Shown here: in pieces, positions 8,497-17,862 of the stretch
Numbering within the stretch: the stretch's first letter is position 1
Layout of the letters: every line of letters starts with the position of its first letter
Assembly (NCBI RefSeq): GCF_025821665.1
Contig: NZ_JACKSJ010000088.1
Span: 17,454 to 81,453, forward strand
Direction of reading: 5' to 3'
DNA: 64,000 bases
Origin: [Mycobacterium] manitobense
Lineage (GTDB): Bacteria; Actinomycetota; Actinomycetes; Mycobacteriales; Mycobacteriaceae
Translations under genes and position numbers: made by a program
Notes under the pieces: generated by a model
Databases searched by the model: none
What the model saw: the letters and a program-made list of their open reading frames with translations, nothing else
What the model was told of the DNA's origin: nothing

Positions 8497-9828
8497 TCAG
8501 CGACGGGCTGCGGCGTTGGCCGCGGCCTGGGCGTCGGCCAGGCTGTGCGCGACATCGGCGCGGCCCAGGAACATCTCGTCGAAGTACGGCTTGATCGCCT
8601 GGTAGCCCGCGGCGAAGCCGTCGCCGCCGGGCGCCGGGATCCGCGGGCCGCGCAGCACCCGGAAGAACGGCGAGACGTCGACCCCGCGTGAGCGCCAGTG
8701 GTTGAAGTACACCGGTTGCGCGGCCAGCACGGCGGGTATCGCCGCACCTCGCGCGCCGAGGAACTCGTTACCCCGCTTGCTGCCCATCCAGGCCAGCACC
8801 TGCCGAACCGCCTCCGGATGCTCGGTCGCCGAATTGCCCGCAGCCGCAATCCCGTTGGTCACACTGACGCGGCCCTTCGGTCCCTCGGGCAGCATCACCA
8901 CACCCCAGGGGAAGCGGGCTTGCTCGGCGATGGCGGCCAGGTTGTAGGTGCCGGACTGGAACATCGCCATCCGGCCCTGCAGGAACTGGTTGCGGGAGAA
9001 ATCGCCGTTGTCGTTGGTGTCCGACGCGGGTGGCGCCACGTGGTCGTCGTTGATCAAGCCGAGCAGATACTCGAATGCCTCCACCGCCTGCGGGTTGTAG
9101 AAGGCGAAGCGGTCACCGACGGTGAACACGCCGCCGGCCGAGCCGATGTAGTTCAGGTAGATGCCCTGCAGGTCGTTGGCGGCGTTGTAACCCCACTGCC
9201 GGATGCGGCCCGGGTCGAAACCGGGTGTGCCCGCACGACGGCCACGATCGTCGACGGTCAGGCGGCTCAGCAGCGCGCGCAGCGTGTCGTCCGGTCCGGG
9301 GGACCAGCGCATGGTCACCAGATCAATCAGCTCGACGCCTGCCGCGGCGACGAGGTCGGCGTTGAAGAACACCGCGATCCCGCCGTCGGTCAGCTGCGGC
9401 ACCCCCCACAGGGTGTCACCGCGGGTGAACTGGTTGACCACCGACGGCTCCCAGGAGCGCACCGCGCGCGGGCCCAGCGCTTCGCCGATGTCGACGAGCC
9501 TGCCACTGTCCGCGTACTCGGCGAAGTAGGCGTTGGACAGCCAGAAGATGTCGGCCGCACCACCCCCGGCCACGTCGGTGCGCAACGTGTCGAAGTACGT
9601 CGAGTACGCGACCACGTCCACCTGTACGTCGATGTCGCGATGTTCGCGTCCGAACTCGGCGAACGACTCGCGATAGGCCGCGGCCACCCGGTCGTCCCAG
9701 ACCCGCACGGTGACCACGGTGCGGCCGTCGGTGCCGGCGGGGCGGCCGAGCAGCATCGCGGCCACCAGCAGCAGCGCCATCACCGCCGCCAGCCCGGCGA
9801 CGGCGAGCGTCGAGATGCGCGGCCTCAC
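8497..9828 (-). CDS. uspC: Amino-sugar ABC importer, substrate-binding protein UspC
   Basis: A 443-aa extracellular solute-binding protein (family 1). An N-terminal hydrophobic signal or anchor (LAVAGLAAVMALLLVAAML) has no lipobox Cys. Sugar-binding-family segments follow (VWDDRVAAAYRESF, DIFWLSNAYFAEYADSGRLVDI, WGVPQLTDGGIAVFFN, GRMAMFQSGTYNL). The GTG at 9828 overlaps the uspB stop (GTGA). It is third in uspA-uspB-uspC. UspC of M. tuberculosis (Rv2318) is known to bind amino sugars; the assignment here rests on family and gene order. The only odd feature is the missing acylation site. Confidence 0.85.
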   Translation of the reverse strand: MRPRISTLAVAGLAAVMALLLVAAMLLGRPAGTDGRTVVTVRVWDDRVAAAYRESFAEFGREHRDIDVQVDVVAYSTYFDTLRTDVAGGGAADIFWLSNAYFAEYADSGRLVDIGEALGPRAVRSWEPSVVNQFTRGDTLWGVPQLTDGGIAVFFNADLVAAAGVELIDLVTMRWSPGPDDTLRALLSRLTVDDRGRRAGTPGFDPGRIRQWGYNAANDLQGIYLNYIGSAGGVFTVGDRFAFYNPQAVEAFEYLLGLINDDHVAPPASDTNDNGDFSRNQFLQGRMAMFQSGTYNLAAIAEQARFPWGVVMLPEGPKGRVSVTNGIAAAGNSATEHPEAVRQVLAWMGSKRGNEFLGARGAAIPAVLAAQPVYFNHWRSRGVDVSPFFRVLRGPRIPAPGGDGFAAGYQAIKPYFDEMFLGRADVAHSLADAQAAANAAARR

Positions 9829-10652
9829 TTGATCCCCGTCACCACGAGCGAGCGGGTGATGTGCCGCGACAGCGCCACGAAGAGCACGATCAACGGCACG
9901 ATCGCGACCGTCGTCGCCGCCATCACCAGCGTCCACTGCGCGTCGTAGCGGGTCTGCAGCGCGGCCGTCGCGACGGTGATCACCCGCCACTTCTCGCCGC
10001 TGGTGATCACCAGCGGCCACAGGAAGTTGTTCCACTGCGACACCACGGTGATCAGGCCGAGCGTCACCAGGATCGGCCGGCTGGCCGGCACCACCACGTG
10101 CACGATGACGTCGAGAGTGTGGGCGCCGTCCAGTCGTGCGGCGTTGATGAGGTCGGCTGGGATGGCGCGGAAGTGTTCGCGCAGCAGGAAGATGGCGTAG
10201 GGCGAACCGAACATGAACGGCAGTACCAGCGCCCAGAAAGTGTTGCGCAGCCCGGCCTCGGCCATCATCAGGTAGAGCGGCACCACCGTGACCGTCGCAG
10301 GCACCATCAGCGTGGCGACGTACACCCAGAACAGCGCGTCACGGCCCGGGAAGTCCAGTCGCGCGAACGCGTACGCAGCCAGCACCGAGAAACTGAGCTG
10401 GCCGAGCAGGATCACCGCCGTGGTCAGCGCGGTCACCACGATGGCGCGACCGAATCCGGCGTCGCCCAGGCTCAGATAGTTCTGCAGCGTCGGCGGCGTG
10501 GGCAGTGACAGCGGCGCCTCGGTGTTGAATTGCTCCGCCGAGGTGAACGACGTCATCAGGCCGAGCACGAACGGCGTCAGGGTGATCAGGGCGCCGAGGA
10601 CCAGGGCGGGATAGATGACCACCCCCGAGGCGGCGCGGCTACGCGAGGTCAT
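9825..10652 (-). CDS. uspB: Amino-sugar ABC importer permease UspB
   Basis: A 275-aa MalG-type permease with six hydrophobic segments. The EAA loop is visible as NAARLDGAHTLDVIVHVVVPASRP, the contact with a shared ATPase. No ATPase gene is adjacent, as in M. tuberculosis Rv2316-Rv2318, so the importer must borrow one encoded elsewhere. It overlaps uspA by 14 nt and uspC by 4 nt, an obvious operon. Confidence 0.88.
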   Translation of the reverse strand: MTSRSRAASGVVIYPALVLGALITLTPFVLGLMTSFTSAEQFNTEAPLSLPTPPTLQNYLSLGDAGFGRAIVVTALTTAVILLGQLSFSVLAAYAFARLDFPGRDALFWVYVATLMVPATVTVVPLYLMMAEAGLRNTFWALVLPFMFGSPYAIFLLREHFRAIPADLINAARLDGAHTLDVIVHVVVPASRPILVTLGLITVVSQWNNFLWPLVITSGEKWRVITVATAALQTRYDAQWTLVMAATTVAIVPLIVLFVALSRHITRSLVVTGIK

Positions 10653-11511
10653 AGGTGATCCGCCGGCGGAAGTACTGCTGCTGGACCAGCGTGACGCCGA
10701 TCAGCACCACGAAGAGCACCACGGCCATCACGGCGGCGCGGCCGACCGCTGCGGCGCCGAACGCCTCGGCGTAGATGCGGTGGGCCACCAGGTCGGTGCG
10801 GCCCTGCGGGCCACCCCCGGTGAGCGCATACACCGTGTCGAAAACCTGCGCAGCGCTGATGATCCCGGTGACAAGCACGAAGAACGTGGTCGGCCGCAGC
10901 ATCGGCAGGGTGATGTGGCGGAAGCGCTGCCAGCCGCCGGCGCCGTCGGTGCGGGCGGCGTTGTGCACGTCGGTCGGGATGTTCGAGATTCCGGCGAGGA
11001 AGAACAACGTCACGTAGCCGACATTCGTCCAGACCGTCACGGCCGACACCACGGGCAGCGCCAGGCCGGGATCGGTGAGCCACTCGATGTTGCGGCCCAA
11101 CGCGGTGCTGACCGCGCCGTCGGTCGGCGCCAGGATCCAGCGCCAGAGCACGGCGATCGCCAACGGCGAACAGATCCACGGCAGCACGTAGAGCGTCCGG
11201 AAGAAGCCGGAGCCGGGCAGGCCGCGGGACAGCACCGCGGCGGCCAGCAGGCCGAGCAGGGTCTGCGCGGGCACCACGATCGCGATGAACAGCGCGGTGA
11301 CCACCAGCGACGTGGCGAACGAGGCATCGGTCAGCACCGCGCCCCAATTACTCAGTCCGACAAACTCGATCGGGCCCAGCAGATCCCACCGGTACAGGCT
11401 GAGCCACAGCACCACCAGCATGGGCAGCAGCAGGAAGGTGAGCACGCCGAACAGGCTGGGTGCGAGCAGGGTGTAGCCCAGCGCCGCCGTCCGCACCCGC
11501 CTGGTCTGCAT
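10639..11511 (-). CDS. uspA: Amino-sugar ABC importer permease UspA
   Basis: A 290-aa MalF-type permease, first gene of the leftward usp operon. Six membrane segments are visible, with the EAA loop NAARTDGAGGWQRFRHITLPML. The ATG at 11511 gives 290 aa, the length I recall for Rv2316; an upstream ATG at 11580 would add 23 polar residues and run into the tldD promoter region. It is divergent from tldD. Confidence 0.87.
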   Translation of the reverse strand: MQTRRVRTAALGYTLLAPSLFGVLTFLLLPMLVVLWLSLYRWDLLGPIEFVGLSNWGAVLTDASFATSLVVTALFIAIVVPAQTLLGLLAAAVLSRGLPGSGFFRTLYVLPWICSPLAIAVLWRWILAPTDGAVSTALGRNIEWLTDPGLALPVVSAVTVWTNVGYVTLFFLAGISNIPTDVHNAARTDGAGGWQRFRHITLPMLRPTTFFVLVTGIISAAQVFDTVYALTGGGPQGRTDLVAHRIYAEAFGAAAVGRAAVMAVVLFVVLIGVTLVQQQYFRRRITYDLA

Positions 11512-11593
11512 CCCGGGTCGCTCCGCTCCTGCCCGCCGGTACGCCACCGAGCCATTAAAGCGGTCCGCCGGAGCCGCCACTACGGTAGATGCC

Positions 11594-13111
11594 GTGACAG
11601 CGCCCCGACACGTCGATGCCGACTTCCTGTCGCTGCCCCGCCATCAGCTCGCCGATGCCGCACTGTCGGCCGCGGTGGCGGCCGGAGCCGACCACGCCGA
11701 CCTGCGGATACACCGCATCACCACCGAGCTGGTGCAACTGCGCGACGGCGAGCTGGAGTCCGCCGTCGTGGACCGGGAGATCGGCCTGGCCGTGCGGGTG
11801 ATCGTCGACGGCACGTGGGGCTTCGCCTCCCACGCCGAACTCGATCCCGCGGTCGCTGCCGACACCGCCCGCCGGGCCGTCGCGGTCGCGCGCACGCTCG
11901 CGCCGCTCAATGCCGACCGCGTCGAGCTGGCCGCCGAACCCGTCTACCGCGATGTGAGCTGGGTGTCGGACTACCGGATCGATCCCTTCGCGGTGCCGCT
12001 GGCCGACAAGATCGGTGTGCTCGACGAGTATTCCGGCCGCTTGCTGGCCGCGGACGGCGTCGACCACGCGTCGGCCCACCTGTACGCCGCCAAGGAGCAG
12101 ACCTTCTACGCCGACACCTACGGATCGTCGATCACCCAGCAGCGGGTCCGGGTGCAGTCGTCGCTCGACGCGGTCACCGTCGACGCGTCGGCCGGCGGGT
12201 TCGACACGATGCGCACCCTGGCCCCGCCGACCGGCCGCGGCTGGGAGGCGGTCGCCGGGGACGAGATCTGGGACTGGACGGCAGAGCTCGCGCAGCTGCC
12301 GTCGCTGCTGGCGGAGAAGGCGAAGGCGCCGAGCGTCACGGCCGGGCCGACCGATCTGGTGATCGACCCGAGCAACCTGTGGCTGACGATCCACGAGTCG
12401 ATCGGCCACGCCACCGAGTACGACCGGGCGATCGGCTACGAAGCGGCCTACGCGGGCACGTCCTTCGCGACGCCCGACAAGCTCGGCGTCATGCGGTACG
12501 GGTCGCCGGTGATGAACGTGACCGCCGACCGCACCGTCGCCCACGGGCTGGCCACCATCGGTTACGACGACGAGGGTGTGCAGGCGCAGAGCTGGGACCT
12601 GGTGCGCGACGGCGTCTTCGTCGGATACCAGCTCGACCGCGTGTTCGCCCCGCGGTTGGGCGTGGACCGGTCGAACGGCTGCTCGTACGCGGATTCGCCG
12701 CACCATGTGCCGATTCAGCGGATGGCCAACGTCTCGCTGGCGCCCGCGGCCGAGGACGTCGGCACCGAGGAGCTCATCGGCCGGGTCGCCGAAGGCATCT
12801 ACATCGTCGGTGACAAGAGCTGGTCGATCGACATGCAGCGGTACAACTTCCAGTTCACCGGGCAGCGGTTCTTCCGCATCCGCGACGGCCGCCTCGACGG
12901 CCAATTGCGCGACGTCGCCTACCAGTCGACGACCACCGACTTCTGGGGCTCGCTGGAAGCCGTGGGCGGGCCGTCCACGTGGCGGCTCGGCGGGGCGTTC
13001 AACTGCGGCAAGGCGCAGCCCGGGCAGGTCGCCGCGGTCAGTCACGGCTGCCCGTCGGCGCTGTTCCGGGGTGTCAATGTGCTGAACACCCGGGACGAGG
13101 CCTCTCGATGA
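11594..13111 (+). CDS. tldD: Metalloprotease TldD
   Basis: A 505-aa TldD subunit of the TldD/TldE zinc protease, which in Enterobacteria clips unfolded peptides such as microcin B17 precursors. The metal site HESIGHATE begins at residue 267 (HExxxH), preceded by NLWLTIHES. C-terminal FRGVNVLNTRDEA is also typical. The start is a GTG at 11594. Its stop overlaps the tldE ATG (ATGA). Rv2315c has the same length and position. The mycobacterial substrate is unknown. Confidence 0.92.
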   Translation: MTAPRHVDADFLSLPRHQLADAALSAAVAAGADHADLRIHRITTELVQLRDGELESAVVDREIGLAVRVIVDGTWGFASHAELDPAVAADTARRAVAVARTLAPLNADRVELAAEPVYRDVSWVSDYRIDPFAVPLADKIGVLDEYSGRLLAADGVDHASAHLYAAKEQTFYADTYGSSITQQRVRVQSSLDAVTVDASAGGFDTMRTLAPPTGRGWEAVAGDEIWDWTAELAQLPSLLAEKAKAPSVTAGPTDLVIDPSNLWLTIHESIGHATEYDRAIGYEAAYAGTSFATPDKLGVMRYGSPVMNVTADRTVAHGLATIGYDDEGVQAQSWDLVRDGVFVGYQLDRVFAPRLGVDRSNGCSYADSPHHVPIQRMANVSLAPAAEDVGTEELIGRVAEGIYIVGDKSWSIDMQRYNFQFTGQRFFRIRDGRLDGQLRDVAYQSTTTDFWGSLEAVGGPSTWRLGGAFNCGKAQPGQVAAVSHGCPSALFRGVNVLNTRDEASR

Positions 13112-14481
13112 TCAGTCCGCAGCAGGTGGTCGACACGGTGCTCGCGACCGCGGCGCAGCGCGGACGGGCCGACGACACGATGGTGCTGGTGACCGACCGC
13201 TCCGACACGGCACTGCGGTGGGCGGGCAACTCGATGACCACCAACGGGGACAGCACCAGCCGTCGCATCACCGTCATTTCGATTGTCCGGCAGGGTAACC
13301 GGGCCCATGTCGGCTCGGTGAGTTCCAGCGAGGTGGACCCGGCGGCGATCCCGGCGCTGGTCGCCGCCTCCCAGGACGCCGCGGCGTCGGCGCCCGAGGC
13401 GCGAGACAGCGCCCCACCGCTGCCAGCGAACGAACAGCCGGGGGATTGGGACACCCCGGTGCCGGAGACGGGCGCAGAGGTGTTCGCAGGGGTGGCGGGC
13501 ACGCTGGCGCGCGGGTTCCGGGGCGCCGACCGGCTGTACGGATATGCCCGCCACATCGTCGAGACGACGTTCGTCGCGACGTCGACGGGGCTGCGCAGGC
13601 GCTACACGCAGCCGACGGGATCGGTGGAGATCAACGCCAAGCGGGGGAATGCCAGCGCCTGGGCGGGGACGGGTACGCCCGACTTCGTCAACGTGACAAC
13701 CGATTCCCTGCTCGAAGAGGTGGATCTCCGGTTGGGGTGGGCCGATCGCACCGTCGAGCTGCCCGCCGGGCGGTACGAGACGATCATGCCGCCGTCGACC
13801 GTCGCCGACATGATGATCTATCTGGGCTGGACGATGGACGGACGTGGCGCGCAGGAGGGCCGAACCGCGCTGTCCGCGCCCGGCGGGGGAACCCGGTTGG
13901 GGGAGAGGCTCACCGATCTGCCGCTCACGCTGTACTCGGACCCGTCGGCGCCGGGACTGGCGTGCACACCGTTCGTGGCGGTCGGCAGTTCCTCGGAGCG
14001 GATGTCGGTTTTCGACAACGGGATGGACATCGACCGGGTGGACTGGATCCGCGACGGCACGGTCAGCGCGCTCGCCTACCCGCGGGCGGCGGCCGCCGAG
14101 TTCGGGGCGCCGATCGCCGTGCCGGCGGGCAATCTGCTGATGACCGGTGGCGACACCGACCTGGCCGACATGATCGCCGGCACCGAACGAGGGCTGTTGC
14201 TCACCACGCTGTGGTACATGCGTGAGGTGGATCCGACGGTGCTGCTGCTGACGGGCCTCACCCGCGACGGCGTGTACCTGATCGAGGACGGCGAGGTGAC
14301 CGCGGCCGTCAACAATTTCCGATTCAACGAGAGCCCGCTGGACCTGTTGCGGCGGGCCACCGAGGCCGGGGTCAGCGAGGTGACGCTGCCGCGCGAATGG
14401 GGTGACTGGGCCACGAGGGCGGCCATGCCGACCCTGCGAATTCCCGACTTCCACATGTCGTCGGTCAGTCAGGCGCAATAA
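13108..14481 (+). CDS. tldE: TldE/PmbA family partner of TldD
   Basis: A 457-aa TldE (PmbA) protein that lacks the HExxxH site and pairs with TldD. Family segments include SVEINAKRGNASAW, YETIMPPSTVADMM, GGGTRLGERL and DLADMIAGTERGLLLT. It is coupled to tldD by a 4-nt overlap. The length equals my recollection of Rv2314c. Confidence 0.9.
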   Translation: MISPQQVVDTVLATAAQRGRADDTMVLVTDRSDTALRWAGNSMTTNGDSTSRRITVISIVRQGNRAHVGSVSSSEVDPAAIPALVAASQDAAASAPEARDSAPPLPANEQPGDWDTPVPETGAEVFAGVAGTLARGFRGADRLYGYARHIVETTFVATSTGLRRRYTQPTGSVEINAKRGNASAWAGTGTPDFVNVTTDSLLEEVDLRLGWADRTVELPAGRYETIMPPSTVADMMIYLGWTMDGRGAQEGRTALSAPGGGTRLGERLTDLPLTLYSDPSAPGLACTPFVAVGSSSERMSVFDNGMDIDRVDWIRDGTVSALAYPRAAAAEFGAPIAVPAGNLLMTGGDTDLADMIAGTERGLLLTTLWYMREVDPTVLLLTGLTRDGVYLIEDGEVTAAVNNFRFNESPLDLLRRATEAGVSEVTLPREWGDWATRAAMPTLRIPDFHMSSVSQAQ

Positions 14482-14488
14482 TTCGACG

Positions 14489-15331
14489 ATGCAGGACGGT
14501 GAGCTCTTCGGGGTGTTGGGTCGTCTGGTCGGTCTGTCCTCGGGGGATCTGCGTCTCGACGCCGTGATCCGCCTGACGTGCGGCCGGGCACTGAAGCTCA
14601 AACCGCTGCCATGCCAGGTCGACCTGTTCGACGGCAAATCCGAATGCGAGTCGGTGGTGGCGGCGTTCGCGGAGCAGTTCGCGACCGACGTGTCGGGGAT
14701 CGGCGACGGTCAGCGCAAGATGCTGCTGTCGGCAGCGGGGGACCGCGCCCTGCGCATCGTGACGGCGACCTTCATCGCCGACTTCCTGCCGAGGGTGTGG
14801 GCGGGGTTCGAGGCGCTGGGCATGGGCAGACCCGGCAACGGACCCGAGGTGGCGTGGGACCCCGACACCGACCCGGCGCAGGTGCTGCTAGCGGAGTTCG
14901 TGCCCGCGGTGGCGCGGCTGCGCAAGCTCGATCCGGTGACGACGGAGGTGGTGCGGTTGCGCGGGGCGACGCAGCACAACTGCCGGCTGTGCAAGTCGTT
15001 GCGCGAGGAGAAGGCGCTCGACGCCGGCGGGTCGGAGGAGCTGTACGGCGACATCGAGCGCTACGAGTCCTCTTCGCGGCTCACCAATCGGCACAAGGCG
15101 GCGCTGCGCTATGTCGACGCGCTGCTGTGGACACCGTCGGACATCGATGCACAGGTGGCCCGTGGGGTGCGCAAGAACTTCTCCGAGTCCGAGGCGGCCG
15201 AGCTCACCCTCGATGTGATGCGCAATGCGGCCAACAAGATCGCCGTCGCACTGGGCGCCGATGCGGCGCGCGTCGAATCGGGCACGGAGCGGTACCTGGT
15301 CGACGAAGATGGTCAGACGGTGTTCGCCTGA
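14489..15331 (+). CDS. Carboxymuconolactone decarboxylase/AhpD-like protein
   Basis: A 280-aa all-helical protein of the AhpD-like superfamily. The redox motif CRLC is at residues 165-168, in the context GATQHNCRLCKSLREEKA, resembling the ExxCxxC core of AhpD-like thiol oxidoreductases. The ATG at 14489 lies 7 nt after tldE. A peroxidase or disulfide role is an inference; the substrate is unknown. Confidence 0.72.
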   Translation: MQDGELFGVLGRLVGLSSGDLRLDAVIRLTCGRALKLKPLPCQVDLFDGKSECESVVAAFAEQFATDVSGIGDGQRKMLLSAAGDRALRIVTATFIADFLPRVWAGFEALGMGRPGNGPEVAWDPDTDPAQVLLAEFVPAVARLRKLDPVTTEVVRLRGATQHNCRLCKSLREEKALDAGGSEELYGDIERYESSSRLTNRHKAALRYVDALLWTPSDIDAQVARGVRKNFSESEAAELTLDVMRNAANKIAVALGADAARVESGTERYLVDEDGQTVFA

Positions 15332-15355
15332 AGGCCGGCACGGGAGGGTGGTCAC

Positions 15356-15598
15356 ATGAGCTCCGAACACGCGACAGAGCAGGTGGCGCTGGAGCAGATC
15401 CAGGAGGGCGACACGATCCTGGACACCGGCTCAGGTAATTGGATCACCATCGTCAGCACGGACAGTGGCACGACGACTGTCCCGCATCCGGGCGCTCCGG
15501 ACACCGCCGAGGACTACCGCATCTACTACGGCGACCACGGCGAGGTGATCGATTCCCGGACGCTGGAGGGTCTGGTCAGTCGCCAGGTGAGGGAGTGA
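15356..15598 (+). CDS. Hypothetical protein, 80 aa
   Basis: A small acidic protein, MSSEHATEQV at the start, with segments EGDTILDTGSGNW and EDYRIYYGDHGEVIDSRTLEG. It has no signal peptide or membrane span. GGAGG (15346-15350) gives a good ribosome binding site. I do not recognise a family; the fold is probably small and beta-rich. Confidence 0.65.
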   Translation: MSSEHATEQVALEQIQEGDTILDTGSGNWITIVSTDSGTTTVPHPGAPDTAEDYRIYYGDHGEVIDSRTLEGLVSRQVRE

Positions 15599-15675
15599 TC
15601 GGCCGGTAGGCGAGCGGGATACCACCGCGTCGCCCGGGATGGGTGCAGGCGCTACTGTCGAGGTCGCCATGACAG

Positions 15676-15749
15676 GGGGCGGTAGCTCAGTCGGTTAGAG
15701 CCGCGGACTCATAATCCGTAGGTCGCGGGTTCGAGCCCCGCCCGCCCCA
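15676..15749 (+). tRNA. tRNA with CAU anticodon, Met (elongator) or Ile2
   Basis: A complete cloverleaf: acceptor GGGGCGG/CCGCCCC, D-arm GCTC...GAGC, anticodon stem GCGGA/TCCGT around CTCATAA (anticodon CAT), T-stem GCGGG/CCCGC with loop TTCGAGC, discriminator A, and CCA encoded at 15750-15752. The anticodon stem lacks the three G-C pairs of initiator tRNA, so this is elongator Met, or Ile2 if lysidine-modified. It marks the left edge of the NRPS accessory region. Confidence 0.93.
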
Positions 15750-15771
15750 CCAGATCTCGATCTCGGCTCCG

Positions 15772-16203
15772 TCACTTTGCGGCGGGCACTGCACGGCCCA
15801 GGGTGGAGATCCGGGTGTACGTCGCACTGGACCGGATGAGGACCCGGCTCTCGGCGTCGAGCACCGCGCACTCCGCACTGAGAAGGGTGCGACCGTTGTG
15901 GACCATCTCGGCTTCCGCGCGCAGCGGACCTCCGTGCGGCTGCCGGTAGTACCGGACGTGCATGTCCGTCGTCACGGTGATCTCGGACGAATAGTCGTAG
16001 CAGCCGACCAGGCAGGTCGCGCAGGCGGCGTCTGCCAGTGTCGCGAGCATTCCTCCGTGCACACTGCCGTCGAAGAATCCGCGCACCTCCTCGGTCAGCG
16101 GCATCGAGACGACGGCGAGGCCCGGTTTGTGCTCGACGACGGTCATCTGCAGCTGCTTGTGCATAGGAGAACGGTGCAGTTGTTCGTCATCGAAAGCGAT
16201 CAT
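15772..16203 (-). CDS. PaaI-type hotdog thioesterase
   Basis: A 143-aa single hotdog-fold protein. The helix motif VHGGMLATLADAACA and the following strand TTDMHVRYYRQP match PaaI-type acyl-CoA thioesterases. It follows the P450 gene by 15 nt on the same strand, so it is probably the last gene of the leftward arm of the cluster. A role in editing misprimed carrier domains or in acyl supply is possible but not shown; it may equally be a general thioesterase. Confidence 0.8.
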   Translation of the reverse strand: MIAFDDEQLHRSPMHKQLQMTVVEHKPGLAVVSMPLTEEVRGFFDGSVHGGMLATLADAACATCLVGCYDYSSEITVTTDMHVRYYRQPHGGPLRAEAEMVHNGRTLLSAECAVLDAESRVLIRSSATYTRISTLGRAVPAAK

Positions 16204-16218
16204 GTGGTCATTGCCTCA

Positions 16219-17487
16219 CTACACCGGAGTGAACTCGAGGTGCACTTCCTTGAGGCGCCGGAACAGGAAGGTGCGGTCCCACTCGAGCCGACGATCACCC
16301 GGCGGACCGTGGTGGGCTTCGGAGAGCCGGATGTCGGCCATCCTGTCGAGCATCCGTGCCAGGCTCACCCGTACTTCGGCGCGTGCGATCGGGGCGCCAG
16401 GGCAGGTGTGGACACCGCGGCCGAATGCGATGTGGTGCAGGATGTTCGGGCGGTCGAGGCGGAATTCGTCGGGATTGTCGAACCGTTGTGGATCGCGATT
16501 GGCCGCACCGTTCATCACGAGGACGCTGGTGCCGGCCGGCACATCGACGTCGCCGATTCTGGTGGGGCGCCGCGCCATGCGGAAGTTCGACTTGATCGGG
16601 CTCTCGAACCGCAGCATCTCCTCGATGAAGGGGGAGATCTTCGAGTGGTCCGCACGCAGCTGCTCTTGGAGGTCCGGTCGTTCCGCCAGCATCAGCACCG
16701 CGAGACTCAGCAGGTCGATCGTCGTGCCGTGACCGGCGGCGTACATGAACGTGGCAACGCGGGCCACGTCTATCGCGTCCGGGGTCGAACCGTCCGGATA
16801 CTTCGCCGAGGCGAGCTCGGTGAGGACATCGTCGCGCGGTTCTCGCCGCCGGGCCTCGACGTACTCGACGAACCACTCCTCCTTCACGCCGACGAAGCCG
16901 CTGCGTTCCCCTTCGAGTCTGCTGGCTGTGGCTGCGCGGCGGAAGCGCTCACGATCGGCCTCGGGGACACCGAGCAGGTCGGTGATCGCGTCGAGCGTGA
17001 ATGGGAAGTTGTAGTCGAGGACGATTTCGCACCTGCCGTTCGCGGCGAAGCGGTCGATCTGCTCGTCGGCGAGACGCCACAGGAAGTCCTCGTTGTTCTT
17101 GAGCCGCTTCGGCGTGAACAACCGGCTCAACAACGACCGGTGCGCAGTGTGGCGGGGCGGATCGAAGGTGATGAAGTAATCGCCGAATGTGATCCGCCCG
17201 CGGTGCTTTTCGATCACGTCCGAGATGTCGTCACTGTGTGGTTCGACCGGGATCCCCGACCACGGGCCGCTGACGATGTTGCAGACGGACAGGGCCTTCT
17301 CGGTGTCGCGTTGCACCTCGACGGCCTCGTCGTAACCCGACACCATCACCACACCGTGGGCCGGTTCGCGCCACACCGGGCAGCGCCGGATCGCGTCGTA
17401 GTACTCGTACGGGTCGTCGACGAGCGACTTGTCCGTGAAGAAGTCGCGGTTCTCCGGTCCGCTCACTTCGCCTCCATCGCGTTGCAA
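16219..17487 (-). CDS. Cytochrome P450
   Basis: A 422-aa soluble bacterial P450. The I-helix has AAGHGTT (oxygen activation Thr), the K-helix EEMLRFES supplies the ExxR pair, and the heme loop is FGRGVHTCPG with the ligand Cys at residue 362. It needs a ferredoxin and reductase, neither of which is in the window. Its place in the leftward arm, facing away from the NRPS, makes it a candidate for oxidising the peptide or its acyl cap. The substrate cannot be deduced. Confidence 0.9.
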   Translation of the reverse strand: MQRDGGEVSGPENRDFFTDKSLVDDPYEYYDAIRRCPVWREPAHGVVMVSGYDEAVEVQRDTEKALSVCNIVSGPWSGIPVEPHSDDISDVIEKHRGRITFGDYFITFDPPRHTAHRSLLSRLFTPKRLKNNEDFLWRLADEQIDRFAANGRCEIVLDYNFPFTLDAITDLLGVPEADRERFRRAATASRLEGERSGFVGVKEEWFVEYVEARRREPRDDVLTELASAKYPDGSTPDAIDVARVATFMYAAGHGTTIDLLSLAVLMLAERPDLQEQLRADHSKISPFIEEMLRFESPIKSNFRMARRPTRIGDVDVPAGTSVLVMNGAANRDPQRFDNPDEFRLDRPNILHHIAFGRGVHTCPGAPIARAEVRVSLARMLDRMADIRLSEAHHGPPGDRRLEWDRTFLFRRLKEVHLEFTPV

Positions 17488-17508
17488 GACGCCCTGTGTT
17501 CGCTGGGG

Positions 17509-17796
17509 TTACAGACGGCTGGCGTTCCGCGGTTCCGCCAGGCCGGCCTCGTTCACCTCGGCGTACAGGTCATTGGTGCGCTCCTGTTCTGCCGCAAGCT
17601 TTTCAAGGGCTGTCACTGCGCGCCTTAGCAGTTCGTAGGATTCCTCGACCGAAACCTTCCAGTCGTTGATGCTCGGTATCAAGCCCATCCGGATTCCCTC
17701 CATCGCGACGCGAGACATCCCGCCGTCGTCTGACCAGCGTTTGCTGATAGCGTACGCCCGCAACTCGCGAATGACCCCGGCTTGCGACGAGCACAT
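17509..17796 (-). CDS. Hypothetical protein, 95 aa
   Basis: A small protein between the exporter permease and the P450, same strand. The C-terminal half is a likely amphipathic or coiled helix (VSVEESYELLRRAVTALEKLAAEQERT). The start is uncertain: GTG/ATG codons at 17796 or 17718 (MSRVAMEGIR) are both possible. I recognise no family. It may be a regulator or a remnant; position alone ties it to the cluster. Confidence 0.5.
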   Translation of the reverse strand: MCSSQAGVIRELRAYAISKRWSDDGGMSRVAMEGIRMGLIPSINDWKVSVEESYELLRRAVTALEKLAAEQERTNDLYAEVNEAGLAEPRNASRL

Positions 17797-17862
17797 GCAC
17801 CGCTCTTCGCCAATTCAAATGATGAGTCCGGAGCGCGTCGATGCCGTCGCGGTGTCTCGGCA

